From Deltaproteobacteria bacterium (GTDB taxonomy: Bacteria; Desulfobacterota; Desulfobaccia; Desulfobaccales; 0-14-0-80-60-11): a stretch of 35,261 nt of DNA. The DNA is taken from NCBI GenBank assembly GCA_016874915.1, contig VGSW01000019.1:1-35261 (forward strand), in the 5' to 3' direction. A program made the position numbers and the translations under genes. Below are positions 1-7,599 of this stretch, in pieces (position 1 is the first letter of the stretch; every line of letters starts with the position of its first letter). The notes below the pieces were generated by a model. The model made no database searches, had not been told where the DNA came from, and saw nothing but the letters and a program-made list of their open reading frames with translations.

Positions 1-23
1 GGGGTAAGGGCGGGCGCCAGTAG

Positions 24-42
24 CACAGGCTTCCAGCCTGTG
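24..42. repeat. Short palindrome (cacaggct / agcctgtg)
   Basis: Eight-base perfect inverted repeat with a three-base loop, 36 bp before the cbiM start. Two close relatives lie at 12421-12439 and 12468-12487, so it is a dispersed REP-like unit. No cobalamin riboswitch or clear promoter is visible in the 77 bases before cbiM, but the leader is cut by the window edge. Confidence 0.7.
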
Positions 43-77
43 GGAACCCCCCTCCCCCGCACAACCAGGGAGCCTCT

Positions 78-683
78 ATGCACATTGCCGACGGGGTGTT
101 GCCATTGGGGTCATTGGCCGCGGGTTGGGCCGGGGCCGCGGTGGTCACCGGTTTGACGCTCCGGAAGGCCCCGGCGGAGGACCTGCCCCGGGTGGCGGTG
201 ATGACTTCCGGGTTTTTCGTAGCCTCATTGATTCATGTGCCGTTGGGGCCTACCAGTGTGCACCTGGTTCTAAATGGGTTGGTGGGGATGGTATTGGGGT
301 GGACGGCGTTCCCGGCCATTTTGGTGGGCCTGTTGCTGCAGGCCCTGTTGTTTCAGCATGGGGGGCTGTTGTCGTTGGGGGCCAATGCGCTGATGATGGG
401 GATTCCGGCCCTGATCTCGTCCTGGATTTTTTCCCAACGCGGCCGCTTGGGATTTCGCCGTCCCGAAGCGGTCATGGGGTTTCTGGCCGGGGCGGTGGCC
501 ATCCTGTTGTCCGGCGTCATCCTGGCCCTGTGGCTATACAGCGCCGGGCAAGAATTCTGGGCCGTGGCCCGGTTGGCCCTCTTGTCCCACCTGCCGCTGA
601 TGTTTCTGGAAGGCGCCATCTGCGCCGCGGCCGCGGTCTTTCTGATGAAAGTGAAGCCGGAAATATTAGGGCGAAAAGGTTAA
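78..683 (+). CDS. cbiM: ECF-type nickel/cobalt importer, substrate-binding membrane subunit (CbiM/NikM)
   Basis: The 201-residue protein is the metal-capturing S component of an energy-coupling-factor importer in the inner membrane. It starts with MHIADG; the conserved N-terminal Met-His segment of CbiM/NikM proteins coordinates Ni(II) or Co(II). The rest is about six hydrophobic helices, and length is typical of CbiM without a fused CbiN. ATG 78 is preceded by AGGGAG at 6-base spacing. It heads a set with a NikL-like subunit, CbiQ and CbiO. The stop codon lies inside an octamer repeat. Whether it carries nickel or cobalt cannot be settled from sequence; nickel is favoured because larE and larC lie nearby and the accessory subunit looks like NikL rather than CbiN. 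Confidence 0.9.
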   Translation: MHIADGVLPLGSLAAGWAGAAVVTGLTLRKAPAEDLPRVAVMTSGFFVASLIHVPLGPTSVHLVLNGLVGMVLGWTAFPAILVGLLLQALLFQHGGLLSLGANALMMGIPALISSWIFSQRGRLGFRRPEAVMGFLAGAVAILLSGVILALWLYSAGQEFWAVARLALLSHLPLMFLEGAICAAAAVFLMKVKPEILGRKG

Positions 684-783
684 AAGGTTAAGAGGGGAAA
701 AGGAGAAAAGGTTAACAAGAAAATCATTATCTTACCTTTTAACCTCTTAACCTCTTAACCTCTTAATTTGCCCCTTTTAACCC
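674..783. repeat. Octamer tandem repeat with inverted partner
   Basis: The left arm is built from aaaaggtt-type octamers (about 674-695). The right arm carries the complementary ttaacctc octamers (about 732-780). The arms can fold into a long hairpin between cbiM and the NikL-like gene, inside what should be one operon. The cbiM stop codon is inside the left arm. Confidence 0.75.
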
Positions 784-795
784 AAAGGTGACGTA

Positions 796-1332
796 ATGAG
801 ACATACCTTTCTTTTTTCCATCGTGTTTCTTTCATTGTCAATAACTCCCGCTCAGGCCCACATATTATTGGTGGCCGCGGCTCTGGAAAAAGAGGGCGTG
901 TTAAAAATCGAAGCCTTCTTTCCCGACGGCAGCCCGGCTCAGGAGATTCCCGTGACCATCGGGCCGGGAGATGGCCGCCCGCCCTTTTCCGGCCGCACCG
1001 ACCGCCAGGGGACGTTCCGCTTCTATTCCCTTTCTCCCGGGCCTTACCGCATCATTGTGGGAGACCTCATGGGCCACCGGGCGGAAACTCACGTAGTCAT
1101 TCCCGGCGGCCCGGAGTTGGTTAAAACCGACCCTTTGCCCCCGGCCACGGTCCTGACGCCCCCCAGCCCTCCGGGGGCCACGGGGTCGGCCGCTTCCCCA
1201 GGCGAACCCACCCCCTGGGGCGCCATTTTGGCGGGCCTGGCCTTAATTTTCGGGCTTACTGCCCTGATCATGGTCCTCAACCTGCGTAAAGAAGTCAAAC
1301 AAAAGGGGGGACGGCGTGCATCCGGAAATTGA
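796..1332 (+). CDS. NikL-like exported accessory subunit of the Ni/Co importer
   Basis: The 178-residue protein begins with a signal peptide (about 1-21, ending near AQA). An extracytoplasmic domain follows (about 22-115) that resembles carboxypeptidase-regulatory-like beta-sandwich domains, then a Pro/Gly/Ser-rich linker. A single membrane helix lies at about 143-163, with a short basic tail. This architecture fits the NikL/CbiL accessory subunits that accompany CbiM/NikM in some importers and take the place of CbiN. ATG 796 is preceded by AAAGGTG. The 3' end overlaps the next gene by 17 bases, which suggests translational coupling. The assignment rests on architecture and position, since there is no strong sequence motif. 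Confidence 0.65.
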   Translation: MRHTFLFSIVFLSLSITPAQAHILLVAAALEKEGVLKIEAFFPDGSPAQEIPVTIGPGDGRPPFSGRTDRQGTFRFYSLSPGPYRIIVGDLMGHRAETHVVIPGGPELVKTDPLPPATVLTPPSPPGATGSAASPGEPTPWGAILAGLALIFGLTALIMVLNLRKEVKQKGGRRASGN

Positions 1333-2050
1333 CCGCTTCGCCCATCTGCAATCCCCTCTCCATTCCCTGGACCCCCGGGTCAAGATTGGAGTGTTCACCG
1401 CGTTTTTGGTAGCCACAGCCCTGGTGCGGGGTCCGGCAGGCGCGGCCCTGGCCTTGGCAATGGCCTTTTCCTGGCTGCTGTTGAGCCGCATCCCCCTGGG
1501 GTTTACCCTCAGGCGTCTGAAAGCGGTAATTATATTTTTGGCGCCATTCCTGATCATCCTGCCCCTCACCCACCCCGGCGGCTGGCGGCCCGGGTTGGAG
1601 CGGGGGGCGATTGTCTTTGTCAAGGGCCTGGCCATGGTCCTGACCATTATCCCCATGTTCGGCACCACCCCCTTCCACGCGTCCATGAAGGCCCTGACCC
1701 GCTTGAAGGTCCCAGCCCGGCTGGTCACCATGATCCTCTTTGCCTACCGCTACCTCTTTGTGTTCGCCGATGAGAACCGCACGATGCAGCAGGCCCTCAA
1801 GGCCCGAGGGTTCAAGCCCCGGTCGAGCCGCGGCGCGCTTAGCACCCTGGGCAGCCTGGTGGGGCTCCTGGTGGTCCGGGCCTTTGAGCGCACCGACCGC
1901 ATCTATCAAGCCATGCTGGCCCGAGGCTTTAAAGACCGGTTCGGGACTTTCCAGGAATTTGCCGCCGGCTGGCCCGACGCCCTGAAGGGGGGAGCCATCC
2001 TGTTGGCCGCCGCGATTTTAACAGGAGTAGACCGTTTATGGCTGAAGTAA
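1316..2050 (+). CDS. cbiQ: ECF transporter transmembrane coupling subunit (CbiQ/EcfT)
   Basis: The 244-residue protein is the membrane T component that couples the ATPase to CbiM. It has several hydrophobic helices, and two cytoplasmic Ala-Arg-Gly signatures are visible (KARGFKPR and LARGFKDR). These coupling-helix motifs of EcfT proteins contact the ATPase grooves. The start is GTG 1316, behind an AAAGGGGGG Shine-Dalgarno run. It overlaps the NikL-like gene upstream by 17 bases and cbiO downstream by 13, so the three are translationally linked. Confidence 0.9.
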   Translation: MHPEIDRFAHLQSPLHSLDPRVKIGVFTAFLVATALVRGPAGAALALAMAFSWLLLSRIPLGFTLRRLKAVIIFLAPFLIILPLTHPGGWRPGLERGAIVFVKGLAMVLTIIPMFGTTPFHASMKALTRLKVPARLVTMILFAYRYLFVFADENRTMQQALKARGFKPRSSRGALSTLGSLVGLLVVRAFERTDRIYQAMLARGFKDRFGTFQEFAAGWPDALKGGAILLAAAILTGVDRLWLK

Positions 2051-2811
2051 TCCGCATCCAGGGACTGACTTTTAATTACGGGAACGGCACCGCGGCGCTC
2101 AAGGACCTGAACCTGTTGGTGCAGCCGGGGGAAACGGTGGTCTTCATCGGTCCCAACGGCGCGGGGAAGACCACCCTGTTTCTCTATATCCTGGGGCTGT
2201 TGCATCATGTTCCCCATGAGGTCACCGTCCTGGGCCAACCCCTTACCAACCATCCGGCGGTGGACGAAGCCCGGCGGCGGGTGGGGCTGGTGTTCCAGAA
2301 CCCCGACGACCAGCTTTTCTGCACCACGGTCTTTGACGACGTAGCCTTCGGGCCTATAAACCAGGGACTGACGCCGGAAGAGGTGAACGGCCGGGTAAGC
2401 CGGGCCTTGGAGGCGGTGGGGCTGGAAGGCTATGAGCGCCGGGTGCCCCATCATTTGAGCGGCGGGGAGAAGCGCCGGGTGGGTCTGGCGGGCGTCTTTG
2501 CCATGACCCCGGAGGTGATGCTCCTGGATGAGCCCACCAGCCACCTGGACCCCCGGGGCCGCCGGGAGGTGATCCGGCTACTGAGAGATTTTTCCGGCAC
2601 CAAGCTGGTGGCCACCCACGACTTTGAACTGGCCCTGGAGGTGGCCACCCGGGTGGTGCTGCTCCATAAGGGCGAGATCAAAGCCGACGGTCCGCCCCTG
2701 GAGATTTTAACCAACGAGTCCCTGCTTAAGGCCAGCGGCCTGGAGATGCCTCTGGTGCTGCGGTATTTTATGAAACTGCAAGAAACACAATCCACGGATT
2801 GCACAGATTGA
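2038..2811 (+). CDS. cbiO: ECF transporter ATP-binding subunit (CbiO/NikO)
   Basis: The 257-residue ABC ATPase energises the Ni/Co importer. It shows Walker A GPNGAGKTT (38-46), the ABC signature LSGGEKRR (about 140-147) and Walker B VMLLDEPTS (about 160-168). A switch histidine follows in ATHDF. ATG 2038 is preceded by AGGAG (2023-2027) and lies inside the end of cbiQ. One homodimeric ATPase per importer is usual in the CbiMNQO type. The last residues (about QSTDCTD) and the stop codon are encoded by a dispersed 9-mer repeat, so the native C-terminus has probably been replaced by repeat sequence. Confidence 0.93.
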   Translation: MAEVIRIQGLTFNYGNGTAALKDLNLLVQPGETVVFIGPNGAGKTTLFLYILGLLHHVPHEVTVLGQPLTNHPAVDEARRRVGLVFQNPDDQLFCTTVFDDVAFGPINQGLTPEEVNGRVSRALEAVGLEGYERRVPHHLSGGEKRRVGLAGVFAMTPEVMLLDEPTSHLDPRGRREVIRLLRDFSGTKLVATHDFELALEVATRVVLLHKGEIKADGPPLEILTNESLLKASGLEMPLVLRYFMKLQETQSTDCTD

Positions 2812-2855
2812 CTCAGATTTTAATTATTCGTGAAAATCCGGGTCATCTGTGGACC
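2791..2855. repeat. Dispersed ccacagatt-type 9-mer repeat, two opposed arms
   Basis: Tandem 9-mers related to ccacggatt/gcacagatt at 2791-2822 face an opposed tcatctgtgg arm at about 2843-2853. The left arm contains the cbiO stop codon. The right arm runs into the 3' end of the convergent cupin gene, so the pair may fold as a two-way transcript end. Confidence 0.65.
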
Positions 2856-3256
2856 AATATTTTAGGCACCGATTCCAGCTCTGCGGCGCCGGTCCCGCTT
2901 CTTTCCCGCCAGGCGATGAGGTACAGAATCTCCGGCCCCGGATTCTCTATGGCGTGGGCCACCCCTGGCGGGATGCGGATCATGGTCCGGCCGTCTGCAA
3001 TCAAGCGCTCCCTTACCTCCGCGGTTCCGGTTTCCCACCGAAAGATGCCCCTCCCATGAAAAACGTAGAGCCACTCTTCATAAGCGGGATGGAAATGGTT
3101 GCCCCGCACCTGGCCCGGCACGATGGAGATGAGGTGAAAGGTGCGCAGGGCGCTGGCGGGGTCCCGCAATTCCTGGGTCTGCCAGGGAAAGTAGGCCAGA
3201 CCCCGTGGGTCTTCGTTTAGATGGGGCGCGAGGTCAATGAATTCCACTTCGGCCAT
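2843..3256 (-). CDS. Small single-domain cupin protein
   Basis: The 137-residue protein has one cupin barrel. Metal-ligand motif 1 is seen as HFHPAYEE (H54, H56, E60/E61), and motif 2 as PPGVAHAIENPG (H101). The three-His/one-Glu pattern predicts a bound divalent metal. Single-domain cupins of this size include sugar-nucleotide isomerases of the FdtA/WxcM type and small dioxygenases, and the sequence alone does not choose between them. The start is firm: AGGAGG lies 7 bases before the ATG. It is divergent from the 3394 gene, with a nested inverted repeat between the two starts. It is not obviously linked to the metal importer, with which it is convergent. Confidence 0.8.
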   Translation of the reverse strand: MAEVEFIDLAPHLNEDPRGLAYFPWQTQELRDPASALRTFHLISIVPGQVRGNHFHPAYEEWLYVFHGRGIFRWETGTAEVRERLIADGRTMIRIPPGVAHAIENPGPEILYLIAWRERSGTGAAELESVPKILVHR

Positions 3257-3270
3257 GGCGGTCGCCTCCT

Positions 3271-3391
3271 GAATATTTAACCGCAGATGAACGCAGATAT
3301 GATCATATATTTTGCCTGGTTCCCAAGCTCGGCTTGGGAACCGGAAAAATCTGTGTTAATCTGCGTTCATCTGTGGTTTAAAATATTTCTG
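3271..3391. repeat. Nested inverted repeat: 9-mer arms around an 11-bp hairpin
   Basis: The outer arms (3271-3300 and about 3350-3387) carry cagatgaacgcagat in opposite orientation. The core is a perfect 11-bp stem with a 3-base loop (3318-3328, 3332-3342; ggttcccaagc/gcttgggaacc). It fills the gap between two divergent genes, so their promoters must lie within or beside it. Confidence 0.85.
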
Positions 3392-3393
3392 TC

Positions 3394-3711
3394 ATGAAAA
3401 TCAACGCCGTTGCCAACGACCTAGTGCTGGTTTACCTGGACCACCACCCGGCGTTTTACGCCCGCATCAATGACATCAATCCTGATGTCAAAAAAGGTTG
3501 GTACCAGGTGGAGCTTCTGGTCCTCACCCTGCCTCCCCAGAACCTGGTGTGGATTCTGGAAGAAGCCCACCTCCGGGGGGAGGAATTCACCATGGGTGGC
3601 CAGCCGGTGCGCCTGGCGCTCATTCCCCCCAAGCCCCGCCCCAAAGGAGAACCCGAGGTACCCAGCCCCGGGGGCAAAGGTAAGGTAATACCCCTGGTTC
3701 GAAAGACTTGA
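3394..3711 (+). CDS. Conserved-looking small protein of unknown function
   Basis: I do not recognise this 105-residue protein. The first 80 residues alternate hydrophobic and polar positions, as in a small beta-rich domain (LVLVYL, WYQVELLVLTL, VRLALIPP). A Pro/Lys-rich, probably disordered tail follows. There is no signal peptide, membrane helix or cysteine. Codon use and GC match the neighbours, and the frame is open between two unrelated genes, which supports a real gene. The ATG at 3394 lacks a clear Shine-Dalgarno sequence because the repeat arm ends just before it. Confidence 0.6.
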   Translation: MKINAVANDLVLVYLDHHPAFYARINDINPDVKKGWYQVELLVLTLPPQNLVWILEEAHLRGEEFTMGGQPVRLALIPPKPRPKGEPEVPSPGGKGKVIPLVRKT

Positions 3712-3730
3712 CCCGCCGGATTGGCTTACT

Positions 3731-4621
3731 TCATCGGTATCGCGGGTCCGGGGTGTACATCCAGTATTTCCGCCACCAGGGGATCTTGCGCCAGATGAAT
3801 AGCAGCTTGGAGTAGTACAGGTACCGGTGGCGGGAGATTGCAGCCAGCACTTTCCGGGATTCTTGGGGGATAGGTTCGGGGGGCCTGGGAGGGCAAGGCT
3901 TGGCAAGCACCTGAAAGGAATCCCGGCGCCATACCTTGAGGCGCTCCACCTGCCATCCGGCCTTGAGCAACAGCCACTCCAGGGTCTGGGGAGAAAAATA
4001 AAAATTGTGCGCCGGGGAAAACAGCCGTTTAAAACTCACCTTGGGGGCCAGAATATTGGGGGTCTCCACAAAGAGCCGGGTTCCGCGGTGGGACATGGTT
4101 CCCGCCTTCTCCAGAAAGGCCAGAGGGTCGGGAAAATGTTCGATGACGTGGGAGACGAGAAAAAGGTCAAAGGGTTCTCCCGCCCATTCCAGTTCCTCAA
4201 AGCGTTTGGGGAGAACGGCCAGGCCCCAATGGTCCCGGGCGTAGGCGGCTTGCTCCGGATCGGGTTCCACCCCCCAGACCCTGGCGCCCTGCCTCTGCAG
4301 CCGGCCGCCGACGCCTCCCAGGCCGCAACCAACCTCCATAATCCGCAGACCCGGCCGGAAGACCCGGCGGAGGAGCGGCCACTGGAGTTCCAGGCGCTGC
4401 TTCAGCTTGCGGTGCTGCCGATGATTCCGGGATGTGCCCGTATGCAACTGCCGGTGGCTGGTGCCACGTTCCCGGCGATCCTGGTCCTCCGATACCGGAT
4501 TATGGTAAACCAGGCCGCAACCCAGACAGGCCACCGTGGTGATCAACAGGTCTTGGACATGCTGCCGGCGCACCACGCGGGTATCGTCTTTCTCACAGAT
4601 GGGACAAGAAATGGCTCGCAT
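3731..4621 (-). CDS. Zinc-ribbon SAM-dependent methyltransferase
   Basis: The 296-residue protein starts with a CPIC...CLGC pair (Cys 6, 9 and about 34, 37), a likely zinc ribbon. A class I methyltransferase domain follows: motif I EVGCGLGGVGGRL at about 96-108, acidic motif VEPD at about 117-120, and DLFLVSHVIEHFPDP at about 152-166. The region after the Rossmann core is hydrophobic and basic, as in family-11 methyltransferases that act on cell-surface or lipid intermediates. The substrate is unknown. It is transcribed divergently from B12/radical SAM paralog 1, with about 180 bp between the starts, so the two might share a pathway (inference). No strong Shine-Dalgarno sequence is seen before the ATG. 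Confidence 0.8.
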   Translation of the reverse strand: MRAISCPICEKDDTRVVRRQHVQDLLITTVACLGCGLVYHNPVSEDQDRRERGTSHRQLHTGTSRNHRQHRKLKQRLELQWPLLRRVFRPGLRIMEVGCGLGGVGGRLQRQGARVWGVEPDPEQAAYARDHWGLAVLPKRFEELEWAGEPFDLFLVSHVIEHFPDPLAFLEKAGTMSHRGTRLFVETPNILAPKVSFKRLFSPAHNFYFSPQTLEWLLLKAGWQVERLKVWRRDSFQVLAKPCPPRPPEPIPQESRKVLAAISRHRYLYYSKLLFIWRKIPWWRKYWMYTPDPRYR

Positions 4622-4800
4622 TTTATCTAAGATAACCTAGAAAAACCCGGGGGCCAACCTGGTAGAAAATTTTTGATCCCTGTCAGCTTAAGCCCGGACC
4701 AGGCCGCGGCGGCAGCCACGGGGTTCTTTTATATTGTAATTAACCTGGTGGTTTTCATAAAATAAAATGTGTATCCCACGTTCCGGTGGTTCTAATTCTC

Positions 4801-6114
4801 ATGAGAATTCTGTTAGTACAACCCGCCACCCAGTATCCGGGGGGTCGAACCTTGCGCAGCCGCACCCGCTGGCTTTTAGGCATCACCCTGCCGTATCTGG
4901 CCGGTCTCACCCCAAAGGGCATCCGGGTGGAACTGGCCGACGATCGCCTGGGGCCCATCCCCTATAATCGGGACTATGACCTGGTGGGCATCACCGCCAC
5001 CTGCGCCACCTCCATCCGGGCCTATGAGATCGCCTGGGAGTTCCGTTCCCGGAGCGTGCCCGTGGTCATGGGCGGCTTTCACGTCACTCTCCATCCCGAG
5101 GAGGCCCTGGAACACTGCGACGCAGTGGTGGTGGGGGAGGCGGAGATGGTTTGGGCCCAGGTCCTGGAAGACGCCCGGTTCAAACGCCTCAAACCACGCT
5201 ACCAGGCCGCCGACTTTCATGACCTCAAGGGCCTGCCCCGATCCCGCCTGGAGTTGGTGGACTACCGGCGCTACCGGGTGAAGATCGCGCCCACCCAGAC
5301 CACCCGGGGCTGCCCTTATCACTGCGCCTTCTGCGAGGTGCCCATCGTTTATGGCCACACCTACCGCCGCCGGCCCCTGGGGGAGGTCATCGAAGAGATC
5401 GAGGCCAATGTCCGGGTGACCAGCCTTCGCAACATCTACTTCATCGACGACAACCTCACCGGCCACCGGGAATACGCCAAAGACCTGTTCCAGGCCCTCA
5501 TTCCCCTGAATATCAAGTGGAGCTGCCTGTGGACCATCAATACCTCCCGGGATGAGGAACTTCTGGACCTGGCCAAAAAGTCCGGCTGCTACCATGTGAA
5601 CATCGGCATTGAAAACGTCTGTCAGGAGAGCATCGACTCCATCGATAAGCTGCAGAACCCGGTGAAGGAATACGAATGGCTCCTGAGCCGCCTCCGGGAA
5701 AAAGGGATTTTCTATTCCCTGAACTTCATGTTCGGCCTGGACGGGGACAAAAAAGAACTTTTTGACGAAACCCTGGCCTTTCTTAAGCGCATCAAGGCCC
5801 CTATGGCCTTCTTCAACGTGGCTACCCCCCGGCGGGGCACCCCCATGTGGGACCAGCTCAACCAGGAAGGCCGGGTGCACAATCCCGACGCGGAAAAATA
5901 CCTGGGCATGGTCTGCAATTTCGTGCCCAAACACATGACCCCGGAAGAGTGCGAGGAGGAAGTGTGGCGCTGCTTTAAAGAGTTCTACTCCTTTTCTTCC
6001 ATCTGCCGCCGCCTTCTCCTGCCGCCCACCCGCTACATCTTCCAGGGTCTGCCCAGCAACCTGTTTTTCCACTGGTCGGCCTCGCGGCATATCGACCCGG
6101 TGGATTTTTACTAG
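4801..6114 (+). CDS. B12-binding-domain radical SAM protein (paralog 1)
   Basis: From ATG 4801 the protein has 437 residues. The N-terminal half is a cobalamin-binding-type Rossmann domain (about 1-135, with VMGGFHVTLHPEEA and VVVGEAE). The radical SAM core carries Cys171, Cys175 and Cys178 in GCPYHCAFC, which bind a [4Fe-4S] cluster. The frame is open from a GTG at 4786. I prefer 4801 because it places the three cysteines at the same residue numbers as in the paralog at 29618. The protein lacks a DxHxxG motif, so cobalamin may be bound base-off without a histidine ligand, or may be absent. Members of this class methylate or rearrange unactivated carbons. It does not look like HpnP, HpnR or HpnJ. 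Substrate unknown. Confidence 0.85.
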   Translation: MRILLVQPATQYPGGRTLRSRTRWLLGITLPYLAGLTPKGIRVELADDRLGPIPYNRDYDLVGITATCATSIRAYEIAWEFRSRSVPVVMGGFHVTLHPEEALEHCDAVVVGEAEMVWAQVLEDARFKRLKPRYQAADFHDLKGLPRSRLELVDYRRYRVKIAPTQTTRGCPYHCAFCEVPIVYGHTYRRRPLGEVIEEIEANVRVTSLRNIYFIDDNLTGHREYAKDLFQALIPLNIKWSCLWTINTSRDEELLDLAKKSGCYHVNIGIENVCQESIDSIDKLQNPVKEYEWLLSRLREKGIFYSLNFMFGLDGDKKELFDETLAFLKRIKAPMAFFNVATPRRGTPMWDQLNQEGRVHNPDAEKYLGMVCNFVPKHMTPEECEEEVWRCFKEFYSFSSICRRLLLPPTRYIFQGLPSNLFFHWSASRHIDPVDFY

Positions 6115-6115
6115 C

Positions 6116-6168
6116 AGGTTTTAGGTTTCAGGTTTCAGGTTTTAGGTTTTAGGTTTTAGGGGTCAGGG
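6116..6168 (+). repeat. Heptamer tandem repeat (aggttty)
   Basis: Six in-register heptamers (aggtttt or aggtttc) run from 6116 to 6157, one base after the stop codon of paralog 1, then degrade into aggggtc and agggtgc. No inverted partner is evident nearby. The remaining sequence to the next gene (6169-6374) holds a weak hairpin around 6295-6315 (ctccg/cggag) and nothing else I can name. Confidence 0.85.
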
Positions 6169-6374
6169 TGCGAATAAGGAATAGGGATTAAATACCGGCC
6201 GGGGCACTGCCGGCAAGGCCATGGTGGGGGTAGTCGTGGAGACTCCAGCGGATAAGCCCAGGTTTGTCGCCATGCTCAGGATTCCCCCAAGCTTCTCCGT
6301 CACTTTGGCGGAGCTAAGGGCCTAATCATTTTTATTGTTATGGTCGTAAAAAATATAAGAACGGAGGTTATACA

Positions 6375-6704
6375 ATGAAAAAGCTGCTTTTCTCATTCCT
6401 GGCGGGCTTTTTTGTCTTTGGACTGGCCATCTGGGCTCCTACCGTGGAAGCCCAGCAGCAACAAAAATCCAAGGAAGAAATCCTGCGGGGAAAGTGGCAC
6501 CAGAAGGCCGACCAGAAGGCCCAACGGCAGCGCGAACAACTGCAGCATGACCCCCCCCGGACCAAGTTGGGGGTGGTGGACCAGAGGGAAATCAGGAGGC
6601 GGGAAGCGCAGATAGAAAAACAACGCCAGCAAGACCGCAAAGACGCGGACGACGCCATCAAGCGTCTGGGGCCACAAAAGAGTCAGCCTCCCAAAAAGCA
6701 GTAA
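6375..6704 (+). CDS. Small exported, highly charged helical protein
   Basis: The 109-residue protein has a clear signal peptide (MKKLLFSFLAGFF..., cleavage near VEA-QQ at about 26). The mature part is almost entirely Gln, Lys, Arg, Glu and Asp (QQQQKSKEEILRGKWHQKAD; DQREIRRREAQIEKQRQQDR), so it is probably a long helix or coiled coil in the periplasm. GGAGG lies 8 bases before the ATG, so translation is well supported. No function is recognised. Periplasmic chaperone-like or envelope-associated roles are possible, but nothing in the sequence proves one. Confidence 0.7.
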   Translation: MKKLLFSFLAGFFVFGLAIWAPTVEAQQQQKSKEEILRGKWHQKADQKAQRQREQLQHDPPRTKLGVVDQREIRRREAQIEKQRQQDRKDADDAIKRLGPQKSQPPKKQ

Positions 6705-6852
6705 CCCAAAGGCTGGTTAGACTATGCCCCCAGAGGTGCGCCGTTGGGCGCCCCATTTTGCGAAATCCGTCCTGTCTTGTGCCTGCTCGATAGGAATGAG
6801 GCCACGCCGGTTGGTGATTCTTCAAAATAAACAGGTTTGTCTGGATTCCCCT

Positions 6853-6907
6853 TTGGAGCAAAGGCAATAATCGAAAACGAAAAATGAAAAACGGAAACCG
6901 GAAAACC
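6853..6907. repeat. Dispersed 'tcgattRttgcYttWgctcc' motif plus heptamer tract
   Basis: On the minus strand, 6853-6874 matches a motif also found at about 12332-12347, 19653-19676 and 19905-19926. It is followed at 6873-6907 by period-7 units (gaaaacg, aaaaatg, aaaaacg, gaaaccg, gaaaacc). These end two bases before the stop of the marC-like gene. The rest of the 6705-6908 gap shows no gene. Confidence 0.65.
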
Positions 6908-6908
6908 C

Positions 6909-7559
6909 TCACCCCAATGCGGGAAATGCGGCTCGGAGGCCGGAGAGAACGAATTGCACCGCCAGCGCGGCCAGGATGAGGCCCATAAGCCGGGTTAACA
7001 TCCGGATGCCGCTCTCTTTCAGGAAGCGCAGCAGTCGTTCGGCAGAGCGGAAAAACAGGTAGGAAGCCGCCATTACCAGTATTAAGGCCGCCAGGATAAG
7101 GGCGTCTTCCAGGCGGGTTTTGGCCCGGCTGGTGAGCACTAAGATGGTGGAGATGGCGCCCGGGCCGCTAAGTAACGGAATGGCCAGGGGCGCCAGGGCT
7201 ACGTCCCGGTAGTCCGCGGCCACCAGGCTGGTGGAGGTGTCCAGCCGTTGGAAATGGCCCCGGCCTTCCAGCATGTCGAAGGCGATGCGGAACAGGATGA
7301 GTCCCCCGGCGATTTGAAAGGCCGGCAGGCTGATGCCGAAAAAGTTCAGAATCAGGCGGCCCGCCACAATAAAGGACACCAATATGATGAAGGCATACAG
7401 GCAGGCCCGAAAGGCCAGCCCCCGGGTTTCCCGGGGAGAAAGTCCTCCCGATAAGGCCAGGTAGGGCAAAATGTTCCCTGAGGGGTCAATGATGACAAAT
7501 AGCGAAATCAGGCTGGTGATAAAAAAGTGACCCAAATCTCCCAGGTTCGCAGGAAACAT
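6909..7559 (-). CDS. MarC/UPF0056 family integral membrane protein
   Basis: The 216-residue protein has about six membrane helices and the typical MarC pattern: an early FVIIDPSGNILPYLALSGGLS segment and a mid-protein PLAIPLLSGPGAISTILVL segment. The family is widespread in Gram-negative bacteria. Despite its name it is not established as a resistance determinant, and its substrate is unknown. The frame is open upstream to 7607, but starting there would overlap the divergent DUF39 gene and its ribosome-binding site. ATG 7559 gives a normal MarC length. The 40-bp space between the two divergent starts must contain both promoters. Confidence 0.85.
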   Translation of the reverse strand: MFPANLGDLGHFFITSLISLFVIIDPSGNILPYLALSGGLSPRETRGLAFRACLYAFIILVSFIVAGRLILNFFGISLPAFQIAGGLILFRIAFDMLEGRGHFQRLDTSTSLVAADYRDVALAPLAIPLLSGPGAISTILVLTSRAKTRLEDALILAALILVMAASYLFFRSAERLLRFLKESGIRMLTRLMGLILAALAVQFVLSGLRAAFPALG

Positions 7560-7599
7560 CGCGGCTGTCCGGTCGCTATTGATTAGAAGGATCGATTTT

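Noticed and set aside
1-77. Cobalamin or NiCo riboswitch before cbiM
   Set aside because: No B12-box or riboswitch-like core could be seen in the 77 bases available; the upstream part is missing.
6169-6374. c-di-GMP (GEMM) or other riboswitch before the small exported protein
   Set aside because: Only a weak hairpin (ctccg/cggag) is present; the conserved GEMM core is absent.
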